Below, piece by piece: positions 1 to 11,173 of a stretch of DNA of 64,000 nucleotides. Position 1 is the stretch's first letter, and every line of letters starts with the position of its first letter. This DNA comes from Falciphora oryzae. Lineage: Eukaryota > Ascomycota > Sordariomycetes > Magnaporthales > Magnaporthaceae. Position numbers and translations under genes: made by a program. The notes under the pieces were generated by a model, which was not told where the DNA came from, ran no database searches, and worked only from the letters and a program-made list of their open reading frames with translations. Where the stretch lies: the NCBI GenBank assembly GCA_000733355.1, contig JNVV01000011.1, forward strand, positions 238,679 to 302,678, given 5' to 3'.

Positions 1-226
1 TTAGATCGGGATTTTTGGACTTTGCTTCTTTCATGAAAGCCTTAAAGCCTCCCTCCAGAATCAGAACAGTCTGGCTGTTAGGATGCGCAAAGAGGCGCTG
101 CAGGGCAAGTGAGAACCCGGGATCGCGGTTCACGCTCCAAAGGCAGTGCACGATGATTATGGACGTGCCGGCTAGCTGGCGGAACGGTGAGCTAGGATCA
201 TCCAACCCATGTATCCGAGCACTGGG
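1..226 (-). CDS. possible partial rhodanese/Cdc25-like protein, running off the left edge
   Basis: On the minus strand an open frame reads from about 226 down to base 1 without a stop. It has a hydrophobic beta strand ending in His-Cys (SIIIVHC) and then an LILEGGF segment. In rhodanese/Cdc25-type phosphatase or arsenate-reductase-like domains the catalytic loop follows a similar strand, and a 'LEGG' strand comes later. The usual CxxxxxR loop is not clean, since a single Arg follows the Cys six residues on. The upstream exon was not found. Only a family hint can be offered, and a chance open frame is possible. Confidence 0.25.
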
Positions 227-976
227 AAGTACTCATGGTCAGCAGACTTGCCATCAGCCCCTCGACCCTACTCCGTCCTTGTCGAATCATCGCCTTCCGA
301 AGTCATAATCACCATTGTTTGCAGCATGCCCATGAATGATTTGGTGCATGACCCAACCGTACGCGGTTTCTTTATGAGGCATTTCTGCAAAACTCCACCA
401 CCTGAACTCAAGGAAGCAGGCTTATTCGTCTTCCTAGACCCGAAGGTTGTCGAAGTGAGTACCCAGGTCCATATCACTGCTTTCGCTCTAGCCATGTTAT
501 CTTGTCTTGTAATTAGTCGACATAGGGCGTTTAAAAGCTTAAAACTGCCGACTACTTCCTCGGAGGCACAAGCCCCAGGTTCACAAGGATGAAGTCAGAG
601 GGTTCCTGAGAAAGTTTGGTACCTTTGGCTATCCTTCCGCTTCTCGCTCCACAGTCCTGGAATGGATGAGGAGTTTTACAGCTTGTGGTCCGGGCTCGTA
701 GAAACGCGCGAGGGTGGCAGACTGGCACAGATGTACATTAGCGATAGTTCCGCGCCGTTTGACACCACCCGAGGCATTTATGCACGCATCGCCGAGGGTG
801 GTCCGCTAGGCATGGAGGTTGCGGAGCTGCATGGTCATGGAAGACTGACTTGGCCGGAGAAGCCACAGACTAGGCGTGTGGCATCAACCTGGCGCGTAGT
901 CTGTGTAAGTTTAGCTAGCTACCAGGTATCTCTACAATCCAAGGTTGAAAACACCAGCTTCATTTTAGCGTGTTAG
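209..976 (+). CDS. unrecognised possible multi-exon gene
   Basis: Two protein-like plus-strand segments lie here. One is about 209-454, followed by a good donor (GTGAGT at 455). The other is about 655-900, preceded by a CTCCACAG acceptor. Composition of both segments is protein-like (for example PPPELKEAGLFVFLDPKVVE), but no domain is recognised and the exon chain and start could not be fixed. It may be a decayed gene or noncoding sequence. No function is offered. Confidence 0.2.
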
Positions 977-1081
977 AGGTCATCCAAACGAGGCGGCTGG
1001 GCATGTGTCCCCAACCTTTGGTAGCCCCTGAACCCCTGAGCTCCAAAGCAAAAGTGGGCCCTCCCACGCAGCGTTCTTCCA

Positions 1082-3705
1082 TCACTCTCTGTATTCTGGC
1101 CCTCGCGTAAGGTCTTCCAGCGAGGTAAACCCCAAAAGTGATACCGTGAGCACCGCGATGATCAGGGCAATCGCATACTGGCCAATACCCATCCCACCCT
1201 GCACATCTTCCATCGTCTTACTCCAAATCACCGATAGCAGGAAAGTTGATAGGAGCAAGATCAGCATGACCACCTGAATCCTGGCCCAGTTAAGCCCCTC
1301 GACAATGTAGATGCCCCATCCGATGGGTAGCCCGCCAGGAGTGCTGGGCATATCGTTCTCAAGAGAGCTGTGTAGCTTCTTGGGCAGCCTTTCCACCGCC
1401 ATGGACGGGTCGTCTGCATGATCTCCGGGATCAAGAAACCAGTGCATGAAAGTTTTCGGGTCCACGGGATAGGGGCCGATATCGACTGGGCAGGGCCGAT
1501 AGCTGTACTCCATGTTGTACACTTGTTTCACGCTGGGAATCTGGCCTGTCTCGTAGCTGCCCACTCTTGTTCCCGACTTTTGTAGCCGTATAAGCTGGAA
1601 CTATCGTGGAGTGAAGCGTAAGTTGTGGGATTGTTCGTGTGTATGCGAAAGAAGAACCCCAAAAAACAGACTTACCTTGACGTATTCCACCGTCTTGGGG
1701 ACAAGAAACCACTTCCGTAGCAGGTCCCAACAATACCTAATAGTGGTTGTAGACCACCCGCCTGATGTGATGGGTTTGAAGCCGTAGTATTCATCTCGGA
1801 TCCTCTGGAACATGGTTGTGTCATGGATTACATCGGTGAGGTCTAATGTTCTCGGTACAATCCGATTGGGGCCCTTCTTGACGCAAAGCAGAAGAAACCT
1901 GGGAGTTCCCTTGGGGACAGGCCGGTGATCCAGAGAGCCGCCGTCTCCGGCGGAAGAGATAGATGGGGCTGAAGAGTGAGAAGTAGTTGTGGTTCCAAGG
2001 CGAGCGGAAGACGTCAGGCTCTGGGAGTCTGACTCTGAGCTTGATGGAGTCGAAGGAGAAGGAGGAGGTATGACTTGGATGGTGCGCTGCTGTGAGGGGC
2101 CAGCAGCCTGAGCCGCAAACGCAATGGCGCCGTTCCGACGTTCCTCACGGACAGCAAGCTGAAGGCGTTTGCCGCATTTCTATATCGCAAGAAATTTCAA
2201 TCCGTCAGCAGCGTTACTATCATTGCCGAATATTTCAGTTGGAAATGAGGTACTCACACAGGTCCAGGCCACCGTAACAGTGCCTTTTTCTCTTCGGCGG
2301 CCTCTTAGCCAGCCAAAAAAGTCGAGACAGCCAACCCACATCTTCCGGCGGGCGCTCATGAGCGGCGTGGCGGCTGCATTGAATGCCAGCGACGGTGATA
2401 AGGTCTCTGCCACTTGTTGAGCAGATGGAAGGGTGTCCGCGCGTTCACTCGCACCTTCTTCCATCTCGTCGGGTGCGGCGGGCAGATTGCTCGTGTGGCT
2501 CAGGTGCTCATCCGTACTGACAGCTGGAGGTTCGTTTGGGCGTTTTGACCTCCCACCGCGCGGTGGCATATCAAAAATCCTTTGTCCAACCCGCACCATC
2601 GAAAGGGGAAGTGGAAAAAACCAGAACACGTAGAGGCCTACCAAGAAAGCTGTGTATAAGACAACGGCATACTTGTCACTGCCTTCCGAGCCACCAGAGA
2701 TCATCATGCCAATAATCGAAGCAAGGAACGTCAATGGCAGGAAAATGATGGTCGAGATGGTTATGATCATGATTGCTTTCCCCTGCTGCACTGCGCGCTG
2801 GGCCTCGCGCACGGCGTGGCCTGCCTCCGAGAGTATAGCTTGCTCTGTCATCGGCGTCTGCGGCTCCTTGACATCCTCTCGGAGCCACCGAACCGTGCGC
2901 TCGACCGCGTGGAGTTTCTCGAGCAGGCCGTGTGAGCCAAGATGCTTCCTGGTCGTCGCCTCGGAGAGCTGGGAAGTGGTTCGTCCTGAAGTGGAGGCTC
3001 GGCTTTCGTACCCTTCATCCTTCGGAGGCTGGCTGAAGAGGCTCTGGATATGCTCTGCGTGAGAGCGCTGGAGGCTCTCGTAACGGTCTTGCTCTTGGGC
3101 CATGACTTGTCGCATGTGCGCTTCATGCTGGCTCTTAAGGGCCGCTGTCTCTCTTGCATGTTTGGCTTGCGCCCGCTGGAGGCTCTCGGCATACCTCATT
3201 CCCAATTGGTGAAGCCGCTCCTTCAACTCGTCTTTCTCCGTTTCAAGACGGAAGATTCGATGTTTTTCATCCTCCACATCTTCAGCTTCGGCTGTGAAGG
3301 GGCTGTACATGAGTCCTGGGTTGAAGATCACTGTTTGCTCGGAGGAAGGTTCGGCTGAATACACGCCTGTTGGGCTTAGTCCCGTGACTTGGCAATTAGT
3401 ACCTAGTAGATCGATGAGGACTGAGTAGCTTTCCCTGGGGCTGCGTCTTACAGAGAATGATCTGCGCTTGATGAATTGCTTCCATAACCCTCGTCCCGCC
3501 ATTCGTGCCAGCGTCGAACCTGTGCTTGCCCGTCTACATTTACAAAAATATGATCCTGTGGGATAGACAAGTCCTGAGGGCCACCGAAACTGTCAGATCG
3601 CCGACGGTAATTGGGGGCCTTCGGTGGAGGTTTTGGCCCGCGTTGAAGGCTGTCTTTGATGACTTCATCTCGCGCCTCCTGCTCCGCATGTCCTTGGTGC
3701 GGCAT
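1082..3705 (-). CDS. coiled-coil membrane protein with CorA-like segment
   Basis: Four exons are inferred: about 3452-3705, 2258 to about 3374, 1676-2158 and 1082-1594 (about 788 aa). Introns 2159-2257 and 1595-1675 have clear GTGAGT/GTAAGT donors and CAG acceptors and keep phase. The first intron (donor at 3451) has only an AAG acceptor in phase, so that joint is tentative; an alternative start at 3502 avoids it. The first exon is Pro/Arg-rich with an HIFVNVDG strand. The second has a charged coiled coil, then a hydrophobic segment resembling the first CorA Mg2+-channel helix (IFLPLTFLASIIGMM; the canonical GMN is GMM). A Ser/Pro-rich linker follows, and the C-terminus has two further membrane spans after a WGIYIVEG segment. 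Similar architectures occur beside fungal HET/STAND genes. Ion transport is doubtful because the GMN filter is not intact. Function is unknown. Confidence 0.6.
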
Positions 3706-5111
3706 GCTGTTGCTAGAAGCTTCGTCAATTTTTTTTTTTTTTAAGTAAAAAAAAGAAGATTGATAGCCAGAAACGAAGCGGACGACGAGAACGAAGCTCC
3801 GCGGGCAGGTTTCGGGGGAGCAAAATGCAGAGTGGATGAAGTTGAGAGTGAAAAATGGTTGGGCCTCAACCTGGGATACATACTGTATGTGGGCGAAGCT
3901 GGGCTAACGAGGGTACACAGAGCTAATTTGTCATATATGGCAGAGCACCTCCCGCCATCCTGGCGATGCACCGCCACCAAGACGCCGGTATGCGGCACTC
4001 CGATTGGTGGTCGGAGCGTCAAGTCAGGCTAGGAGAATGCCTCTCCTGCAGGCTCGCCAATGGTGCCCTCGAGGCGGACCATTGGGCAGACCAAGGCAGA
4101 CTCGGAGTGGCCAACTGTGTCCGAAAAATCCCGGGGTCTAGCTGGAGCTGAAGGCCGAAAATTGGAAGCCATTCGCCGCACAGCCACTTCGAGCCGACGC
4201 AGGACCATAGCATTGATGTGTACTAGTAAGATTAAATTGCCTTACAAGGCGCGCTAGTGTAGTAGGTAGATGAATGTCGCTTGTGGGAGTATGTGTCGGT
4301 GAGGCAGCTGCAGGCGTGCCGGCGGATCGAGATGCGAAGTCTTTGTGGCTGGCGCGAGATGCCGTCGCAGCCTGTTGACATCCATGTGCCCTATGCCATG
4401 GCCCATCAAGTTATTGCCTGTTAGGGGGAGACTGGTGAGGCTGCGAAGCGAGAATTGCAGAATTATTTGGCTGTGTCGTGACTCGGCTGGAACACTCTAC
4501 AGCACGGCACGGGGGTGGCAGCTTCAATGCTATGCATTCATGGCCATGACAATCCAGCCGACCGACGGGCTGAAGCGCGTGCAGCTTTCAGCACCTGCTG
4601 ATTCGCAGGATATCGAAGGTGTGTCCAGAAACACAAAGATCTGCAAACCTGTCCTGAGTACCTTCCACATAAGGAAGGCCTGCTACACACCTATTCGCGT
4701 TCGCTCGTCTGCGCGAAGCCCGTGCTGCTCCTTGGCGAGACGGCGCGCGTGGGGAGCGGATGCTACATTGCAGCTGTAAATAGCAACCGTCCCGCAGTGA
4801 AAGACTGTATAATATCATCGCCTCTACACCCTCCACGGGCCACACACCACTGCGCTGCATTATCAGCTCAAGGGAGCGGGGTGCAGCCCTCCCGAGGCCA
4901 CGGGTGGGAGGACGACGCCTGGGAATACGCTCCGTGGTGGGCATGTATTCCCGTTCGGAAATGCGGGAGACGATAGCGAGCAAGGCAAGGAGCAAAAAGG
5001 CCATGTTTGCTATGCCCCTTTTCTGGTTTCTTAAGCCCCGGGCACGCGCCTTCCTGGCTTTGTCGAGCAAGCCTGAGGTCAGAAAAATACCGTGAAAGAC
5101 AGAGCATCGAG
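3706..5111. other. intergenic, no gene recognised
   Basis: A divergent promoter region between the minus-strand membrane protein and the plus-strand FAD oxidase. It opens with a T12 run followed by an A-rich run (about 3729-3755). The open frames here overlap on both strands and show no family signature. Confidence 0.6.
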
Positions 5112-7004
5112 ATGAAGCAAGCAACCAGTGTCCATGGCATGGCTGCCACTGCGCAGCTCCTGCTCCTGGCCGCTCGCGTCGTATCGGGGCTTACGTTCCA
5201 ATATGAAACGGTCCAACTGCAAGAGACGGACACGCAGGCCTTTCCAGCCGTCTCCTTCGGCGACAAGTCCACCCCCGTTCCTCTGGGTGAATGCAGGTCC
5301 TTTCCGGGCGACGTCGGCTGGCCGAGTGACGCGGAGTGGGCCGCTCTCAACGACGTCCTGGACGGCCGGCTGCTGAAGCCGACGCCCCTCGGCGCGGCCT
5401 GCGACCCGAGCCACCCGGCCCACAGCGCGGCGCGGTGCCAGTCGCTTGTGCGGGATGTCTCGCGCACGCGCACTCTGCTGGACGACCCGCTGACCGTCCT
5501 GACCGTGTGGCCGCAGGGCGACACGTGCAAGGTCGCGCTGCCGGGTTCCGGGCCGGGCGGCGCCGATCCTCCCCCCTGCACGCAGGGCGGGTTCCCCGTC
5601 TACGTGGTCAACGCGACGACGGTGCGGCACGTGCAGGCGGCGATCAACTTTGCGCGCAACAAGAATCTGCGGCTCGTGGTCAAGAATACGGGACACGATT
5701 TCGGCGGGCGCTCCGTCGGCGCCGGGGCGCTGAGCATCTGGACGCACTACCTGAAGGACTCGCGATATATGACGAGTTATGACTCGGCCTTTTATAGCGG
5801 CAGGGCCATCCAGCTCGGGTCTGGGATAGAGGCGTGGGAGATGTCGAACTTGATGGTAGACCACAACATCACAATCACAGCGCCGGGTTGCAACACTGTC
5901 GGTGGCGTGGGAGGCTGGATGCTAGGTGGAGGGCACACGACCATCACGTCTAGGTTCGGCCTTGGCGCCGACCAGGTCGTGGAGCTGAACGTCGTGACTG
6001 CAGACGGCAGCTTCATCACCGCAAACGGGACGCACAACACTGATCTCTTCTGGGCACTCCGCGGCAGCGGCGTGGGAAGCTTTGGCATCGTGACCTCGGC
6101 CGTCTTCAAGGCGCACGCGCCCATTAGTATTGCCGGGGTCCAGCTGCAGTGGCAAACAACCGGCACGTCCGGAACCGTGGTGGACAAGGAGACATTCTGG
6201 CGGGGTATCAACGCCTACTTCAAGTTCGGTATCAACGTCGGGCACTCCAACGGTGTCGACTTCAACTACATCCGCAATCAGGGCAACGACACCTACAGCT
6301 TCAGCACGGGCATGTCGTTTCCGGGCAAAACGCCGCAGCAGGTCTTTGACCTGCTCGCCCCGCTATTCCGTAGTCTGCAGGCAGCCGGCGTCAACGTCAC
6401 GAACCGCTTGCCGGGCCAGCCCCGTCCGTACGCGTCACGGCGCGGCGGCACGGGCGATAGCCTGGGAAACCTCCGGTACGCGTCGAGGCTGTGGCCGCGA
6501 TCGCTGTGGGCTGACGAGGTGGGGTTTGGGCGCGCCATGGCGGCAGTGCGAGCAGGCGTCGAGGAGGGCGGCTACACGTTCCACGGCCTGCTGATGAACA
6601 CGGACCCGTCGACGGTGGGCACGCCGGTTGAGCCGCCTAACTCGGTCTCCGCGGGTTGGCGGGCGGCGGCGATGCACGCGTCGGTGCAGGACCCGACAGC
6701 GCTGGCGGACCTGTCGCCGGCCGAGTTCCATGCGGCCAACGAGCGGGTTTTAAAGTATTCTAGTGCCATCAGAGCGGCCACGCCAGGCGGGGGCGCCTAC
6801 ATCAACGAGGGCGACTCGCTCGAGCCCGGTTGGCAGGACAACTTTTACGGGCTCGACATCTACCCTCGGTTGCTGCGGGTCAGGCGGGACCTGGACCCGT
6901 GGGGTCTGTTCTGGGCGCCCACCGCGGTCGGAAGCGAGGACTGGGAGGTGCGCACGGCGGACGGAAGGCTGACGCAGGACGGACGGCTGTGTCGGCCTGC
7001 TTGA
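5112..7004 (+). CDS. secreted FAD-linked oxidoreductase (BBE/VAO family)
   Basis: A single exon of 630 aa. The ATG at 5112 is chosen because it is followed directly by a hydrophobic signal peptide (AATAQLLLLAARVVSG); the frame is open back to 5007 but that leader is not peptide-like. The FAD-binding PCMH domain spans about residues 150-340. His195, in the motif NTGHDFGGRS, and Cys260, in APGCNTVGGVGGW, sit where BBE-type enzymes attach FAD bicovalently. The C-terminal BBE segment ends near DPWGLFWAPTAVG. Fungal relatives include isoamyl-alcohol-oxidase-like enzymes and secondary-metabolite oxidases. The substrate cannot be told. Its place about 9 kb from the PKS-NRPS, beyond an unrelated copper oxidase, makes cluster membership only possible. 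No lesions are seen. Confidence 0.9.
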   Translation: MKQATSVHGMAATAQLLLLAARVVSGLTFQYETVQLQETDTQAFPAVSFGDKSTPVPLGECRSFPGDVGWPSDAEWAALNDVLDGRLLKPTPLGAACDPSHPAHSAARCQSLVRDVSRTRTLLDDPLTVLTVWPQGDTCKVALPGSGPGGADPPPCTQGGFPVYVVNATTVRHVQAAINFARNKNLRLVVKNTGHDFGGRSVGAGALSIWTHYLKDSRYMTSYDSAFYSGRAIQLGSGIEAWEMSNLMVDHNITITAPGCNTVGGVGGWMLGGGHTTITSRFGLGADQVVELNVVTADGSFITANGTHNTDLFWALRGSGVGSFGIVTSAVFKAHAPISIAGVQLQWQTTGTSGTVVDKETFWRGINAYFKFGINVGHSNGVDFNYIRNQGNDTYSFSTGMSFPGKTPQQVFDLLAPLFRSLQAAGVNVTNRLPGQPRPYASRRGGTGDSLGNLRYASRLWPRSLWADEVGFGRAMAAVRAGVEEGGYTFHGLLMNTDPSTVGTPVEPPNSVSAGWRAAAMHASVQDPTALADLSPAEFHAANERVLKYSSAIRAATPGGGAYINEGDSLEPGWQDNFYGLDIYPRLLRVRRDLDPWGLFWAPTAVGSEDWEVRTADGRLTQDGRLCRPA

Positions 7005-8839
7005 TGGATATCTGGGTGTATAGCTGAGACGGGCCGTGTCAGTGTCGCAGCGACAGATTGATGCGCGCTGTCGAATCTTGACAGGTTATGGGTCGAACGG
7101 CAGGACAGGCAGGACAGAAGAGGCAAACAACGCAGCAGGATTGGGATTAGGAGGGAATGCAAATGGGCCCGTGTCAGGTCGAGGTGGACCTTGATCGCTC
7201 GGCTGTGCTATGCTATGGGCAATTGTCGAAGGCACGCACGGAGCGCGAAGCTTAGCCTCGAGGTGGAGCACGAAAAAACCGCGCTCGCCTCGCAAAAGAC
7301 GGCAGAATCTAGCGAGAACAAAAGAATGTCGGCTGGAGATGAGGCCATTTGCGCCACCTCCATGGCTCAGCACAAGACCAGCACGTCCATCTGCCCTGTC
7401 GATCGCACGTGTGTTGTCCAAGCCAGCGAAGGGCTCAAGGCCCTCCACGTGGGGCAGACGGCGTGACCAAAATCTGCAGCCCAGCGAAATGCTACTCTCG
7501 CCAAAATTGACGCCATAGCGCACCGGCGCACACGCAACAATTGGCGCGCGCGGCGTTGGCGTTAGGGGTCTAGGCGCTTCTTGGCTGATCAAATTCCTCC
7601 TTCTGGCAAAAGCTAGCCATCCTCGTCACGGCCACGAGGGCTGATGTGACGGTTGTGTTTGTTGTCGTCCCAACTTTGGACGCCTACCATCCGTCCCGTT
7701 TGCGACGAACTGATCGGCACCAGCTAACCGCGAGGCATAAATGCATGATTGGATGGTTCGGGTTCTTCCTTGGGCGATCCCGCCCGACGCTGAGCCGCAT
7801 TATTTATGCACGTTCAGGGCACGCCGAACAACTCATGCGTACCGGACGTCAGCGACAAGCAAACAAAAAAAAAAAAAAGAACACAAAAAGGGGGACCAAT
7901 TGAAGGGACCAACACTGTCTTGACCGTAAGCAGGGTCCACGGGAAAACTCACCTTCTTCTCACGCCGTCGCCCACTTGGGCTTTCGTATCTGGCGGGTCC
8001 GGAGACTCTCGGCCGCCAGCAATGGAGCCGCCCGCCCCCATCCCTTATCTCGCCTGAGGCTCTTGGGCTCTCTTGCCCTGCCCACTTTCCGATGGCCAAG
8101 AGCCACACTGACAAAGGGCCCGGCCGCCCTGAAACGAAACATTGGCCAGTCACCATCGCGCTTTCCCCCCGGCTCGGTCACCGGCTCGGTCACCGGCCCG
8201 CCTGGTTCTCGATCGATGGCCCATCGAACGAGTGTGGGACCCGCCCATCCCCTCAGGGGTCCCTCTCGGCTCGGCAGCCAACAGGGACACCAGGGGGATG
8301 GGATAGACACGCGAGGGCGGGCCTCCCAGATATCGGGGACGGCGCTGTCTACATACATATGAGATGCAGGAACCCGCTCGCCTGTGCAAAGCCTTCCCTT
8401 CCTCTCCTTTCTCTCCCAGGGCACTCCTCCTTTTGGGACCCTTGTTACCGTCTTTTGCTCCTTCGGGTTTGCACATCTAGGAAGCAGCTAGCAGCCTCAT
8501 CGCGGCGAACCTGTCTTTCCGTTCCATTCGTTCCAAGGTCAGCTTCGGCGCCATTACAATTCGCTTTCACTTACCGACAGTCGCTCGTTTCTCTGTTGTG
8601 AGCCAGACGACTATCAAGCCTTTTGCCTTCCTTCGGCCTTTTATCCACACATCGGTGTCTACCACGACAGTTTCCATTCTCGAGTATCTCTATATTACAC
8701 ATACAACCAAGGCCAATTTTGAACAAACCAGCATCGAGCCCCCGGTCTCAACGCGCACAACACTGTAGCATAACAGAGCTTACGCACGCTCACATCTCTT
8801 ATCGTCTCATCTTACACAGCACACAACAACTACAACACA
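7005..8839. other. intergenic, promoter and leader of the copper oxidase
   Basis: No gene is recognised. The last 450 bases are pyrimidine- and CA-rich, as is usual for a fungal promoter and 5' leader, and end in an A/C-rich sequence just before the ATG at 8840. There is an A13 run near 7865 and a short imperfect duplication (cggctcggtcac) near 8170-8195. Confidence 0.6.
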
Positions 8840-11173
8840 ATGTCAGCTCCGTCTGTCCTCAGGGCCGTGGGCCTGGGGGCCGCACTCCTGGGCTACATCC
8901 ACACAGCCACAGCTCAAAACATCGTTGCAAACCTCACATCCTGTACCGAGTCCGAAACCATCTGGACCACTCCCGAGAACATCAGCTTCTCCATCTGCGA
9001 CGACACCACCTACCAGGCAGGCGGCAAGTCCCTGGAGGTCATTGACGATGTCCCTTGCACGCGTGAGTGTGTCGGCCACTGCCACGAGAACCCCAAGTGC
9101 GTGCTTGCATTCTACGACAAGCAGGCCAGGACATGCCACATCAAGGACAGCGAGAGCGGGGAGGACTACATCTGGGCACAGGACGCCAACTTTGACGCCA
9201 TCAGGAAGTTGCCAGCCGATGCAGGCAACGGTGGAGGCAACTCTGGCGGCAACACCACCCCCACCACTCCCGCGACCCCTCCCGCCAACATCCCTGGTAC
9301 ACCCGGCAAGGAGCCCGTCATTGCTCCTGGAAATGGAAATGACCTGCAGGAGGGCGCTTTCCTCGCCAGTTGCCCGGGCCAACAAAACGAGTTCAAGGGC
9401 GGAAACGCCAAATACCTCATCTGCCCAGGGACCGACTACCAGGGTAAGACGGAGCGAGTTTTCAACAACGTTGCCAGTGCCCAGGCTTGTGCCGAGGCCT
9501 GCGCAAACGCCAACGACTGCAAGAAGGCCGTCTACGACACCAAGGCCAAGGAGTGCCACGTCAAGGGCGCCGAGCCCGCCCACTCTCTCTTCTGGGTCAA
9601 GTCGCAACAGTACACTACCATCCGCGCCGAGGTCGCCCTCGACGCCTCCAAGGTCGGCCGCTGGTCTGACCTCATCCGCTTCCCCGTGATCCCTGTGGCC
9701 GCCTATGTGGTTCCCTCATTCCCGGAGCCTAGCAAGCTCATGTTCTTCTCGTCCTGGGGAGTTGACGCCTTCGGTGGCGCCAGCGGGCTGACCCAGTTCG
9801 GCTCGTACGACCTCAAGACGGGTGCCGTCAGCCACCGCGAGATCAGCAACACCCACCACGACATGTTCTGCCCGGGCATCAGCGCCATGACCGACGGTCG
9901 CATCCTCGTCCAGGGTGGCTCTGACGCCGCCGCCGTCAGCGTGTACGACCCTGCCACCGACTCCTTCTCACGCTCTCAGGACCTCAAGATGGCCCGTGGT
10001 TACCAGTCCTCTGTCACCCTGTCCGACGGCCGCGTCTTCACCATCGGCGGCGCCTACTCGGGTCCCCGCGAAGGCAAGAGCGGCGAGGTCTACGACGCCG
10101 ATGCCAACGCCTGGACGCTGCTGCCCGACGCCGACGTCAAGCCCATGCTGACCAAGGACCACGAGGGCATCTGGCGCGAGGACAACCACGCCTGGCTCTT
10201 CTCGTGGCGCAACGGCTCCGTCTTCCAGGCCGGCCCCTCCAAGAAGCAGCACTGGTACGGCACCAGGGGCTACGGCGCTATTGTCGAGGCTGGCACGCGC
10301 GACAACGTCGACGCCATGTGCGGCACCTTTGTCATGTACGACGCCACCGCCGGCAAGATCCTGACCGCCGGCGGCGCCCAGGACTACGACAAGAGCGACG
10401 GCAACAACCACGCCCACATCACCACCATCGGCAATCCCGGCACCCGCTCCGACATCGAGCGCGTCGCCGACATGGCCTTCCCGCGCGCCTTCGCCAACAC
10501 GGTCGTCCTGCCCGACGGCCGCGTCATCGTCACGGGCGGCCAGCGCAAGGCGCTCGTCTTCACCAACACGGACGGCATCCTCGTCCCCGAGGTCTTCGAC
10601 CCGGCCTCCAAGACGTGGTCGCAGATGGCGCCCATGGCCGTGCCGCGCAACTACCACTCGGTCTCGATCCTGCTGCCCGACGCCACCGTCTTCGTCGGCG
10701 GCGGCGGCCTGTGCTACGTCAACAAGGTCAAGGGCAGCTCCGCGCGCTGCGACAAGACGGTCGACCATGCCGACGGCGAGATCTTCGAGCCCCCTTACCT
10801 GTTCAAGGCCGACGGCTCGCGCGCCGAGAGGCCCACGATCGCCAACCTGGAGCGCGAGGCCGTCAGGGCCGGCGAGACGCTCGTGTTTGGTGTCGGCGGC
10901 GCCGACAGCGCCAAGGACTGCAAGTTCTCGCTCGTCCGCGTCGGCTCCGTCACGCACTCGGTCAACACGGACCAGCGCCGCGTGCCGCTGACCGACGTCA
11001 ACGTGCGCGCCGACGGCAAGGTCGAGGCTAGGCTGCCGGCCGACTACGGCGTCCTGACGCCGGGCTTCTGGTACCTGTTCGCCATGTCGCCCTCGGGCGT
11101 GCCCAGCGTCGCCAGGACGGTCCAGATCACCCTGGCGCCCGAGGCCAAGGCCAGGAACGCCCTTTGGGGTTGA
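8840..11173 (+). CDS. secreted copper radical oxidase (AA5_2) with two PAN/Apple modules, raffinose-oxidase-like
   Basis: A single exon of 777 aa. Residues 1-25 are a signal peptide ending near ATAQ. Two Cys-rich PAN/Apple-like modules follow (about 35-125 and 175-260), separated by a Gly/Thr/Pro-rich linker. The rest is a seven-bladed galactose-oxidase-type propeller with a C-terminal E-set domain. By alignment of motifs to galactose oxidase, the Tyr-Cys cofactor is Cys344 (MFCPG) and Tyr388 (RGYQSS), with the same 44-residue spacing as Cys228-Tyr272. Copper ligands are Tyr605-His606 (NYHSVS) and His706 (THSVNTDQRR). The second-shell Trp290 position is Tyr406 (GGAYSG). A Tyr here plus an N-terminal PAN domain is known from the Colletotrichum raffinose oxidase, so an oligosaccharide or primary-alcohol C6 oxidase making aldehyde and H2O2 outside the cell is the best guess. 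PAN modules probably bind glycans. Confidence 0.93.
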   Translation: MSAPSVLRAVGLGAALLGYIHTATAQNIVANLTSCTESETIWTTPENISFSICDDTTYQAGGKSLEVIDDVPCTRECVGHCHENPKCVLAFYDKQARTCHIKDSESGEDYIWAQDANFDAIRKLPADAGNGGGNSGGNTTPTTPATPPANIPGTPGKEPVIAPGNGNDLQEGAFLASCPGQQNEFKGGNAKYLICPGTDYQGKTERVFNNVASAQACAEACANANDCKKAVYDTKAKECHVKGAEPAHSLFWVKSQQYTTIRAEVALDASKVGRWSDLIRFPVIPVAAYVVPSFPEPSKLMFFSSWGVDAFGGASGLTQFGSYDLKTGAVSHREISNTHHDMFCPGISAMTDGRILVQGGSDAAAVSVYDPATDSFSRSQDLKMARGYQSSVTLSDGRVFTIGGAYSGPREGKSGEVYDADANAWTLLPDADVKPMLTKDHEGIWREDNHAWLFSWRNGSVFQAGPSKKQHWYGTRGYGAIVEAGTRDNVDAMCGTFVMYDATAGKILTAGGAQDYDKSDGNNHAHITTIGNPGTRSDIERVADMAFPRAFANTVVLPDGRVIVTGGQRKALVFTNTDGILVPEVFDPASKTWSQMAPMAVPRNYHSVSILLPDATVFVGGGGLCYVNKVKGSSARCDKTVDHADGEIFEPPYLFKADGSRAERPTIANLEREAVRAGETLVFGVGGADSAKDCKFSLVRVGSVTHSVNTDQRRVPLTDVNVRADGKVEARLPADYGVLTPGFWYLFAMSPSGVPSVARTVQITLAPEAKARNALWG

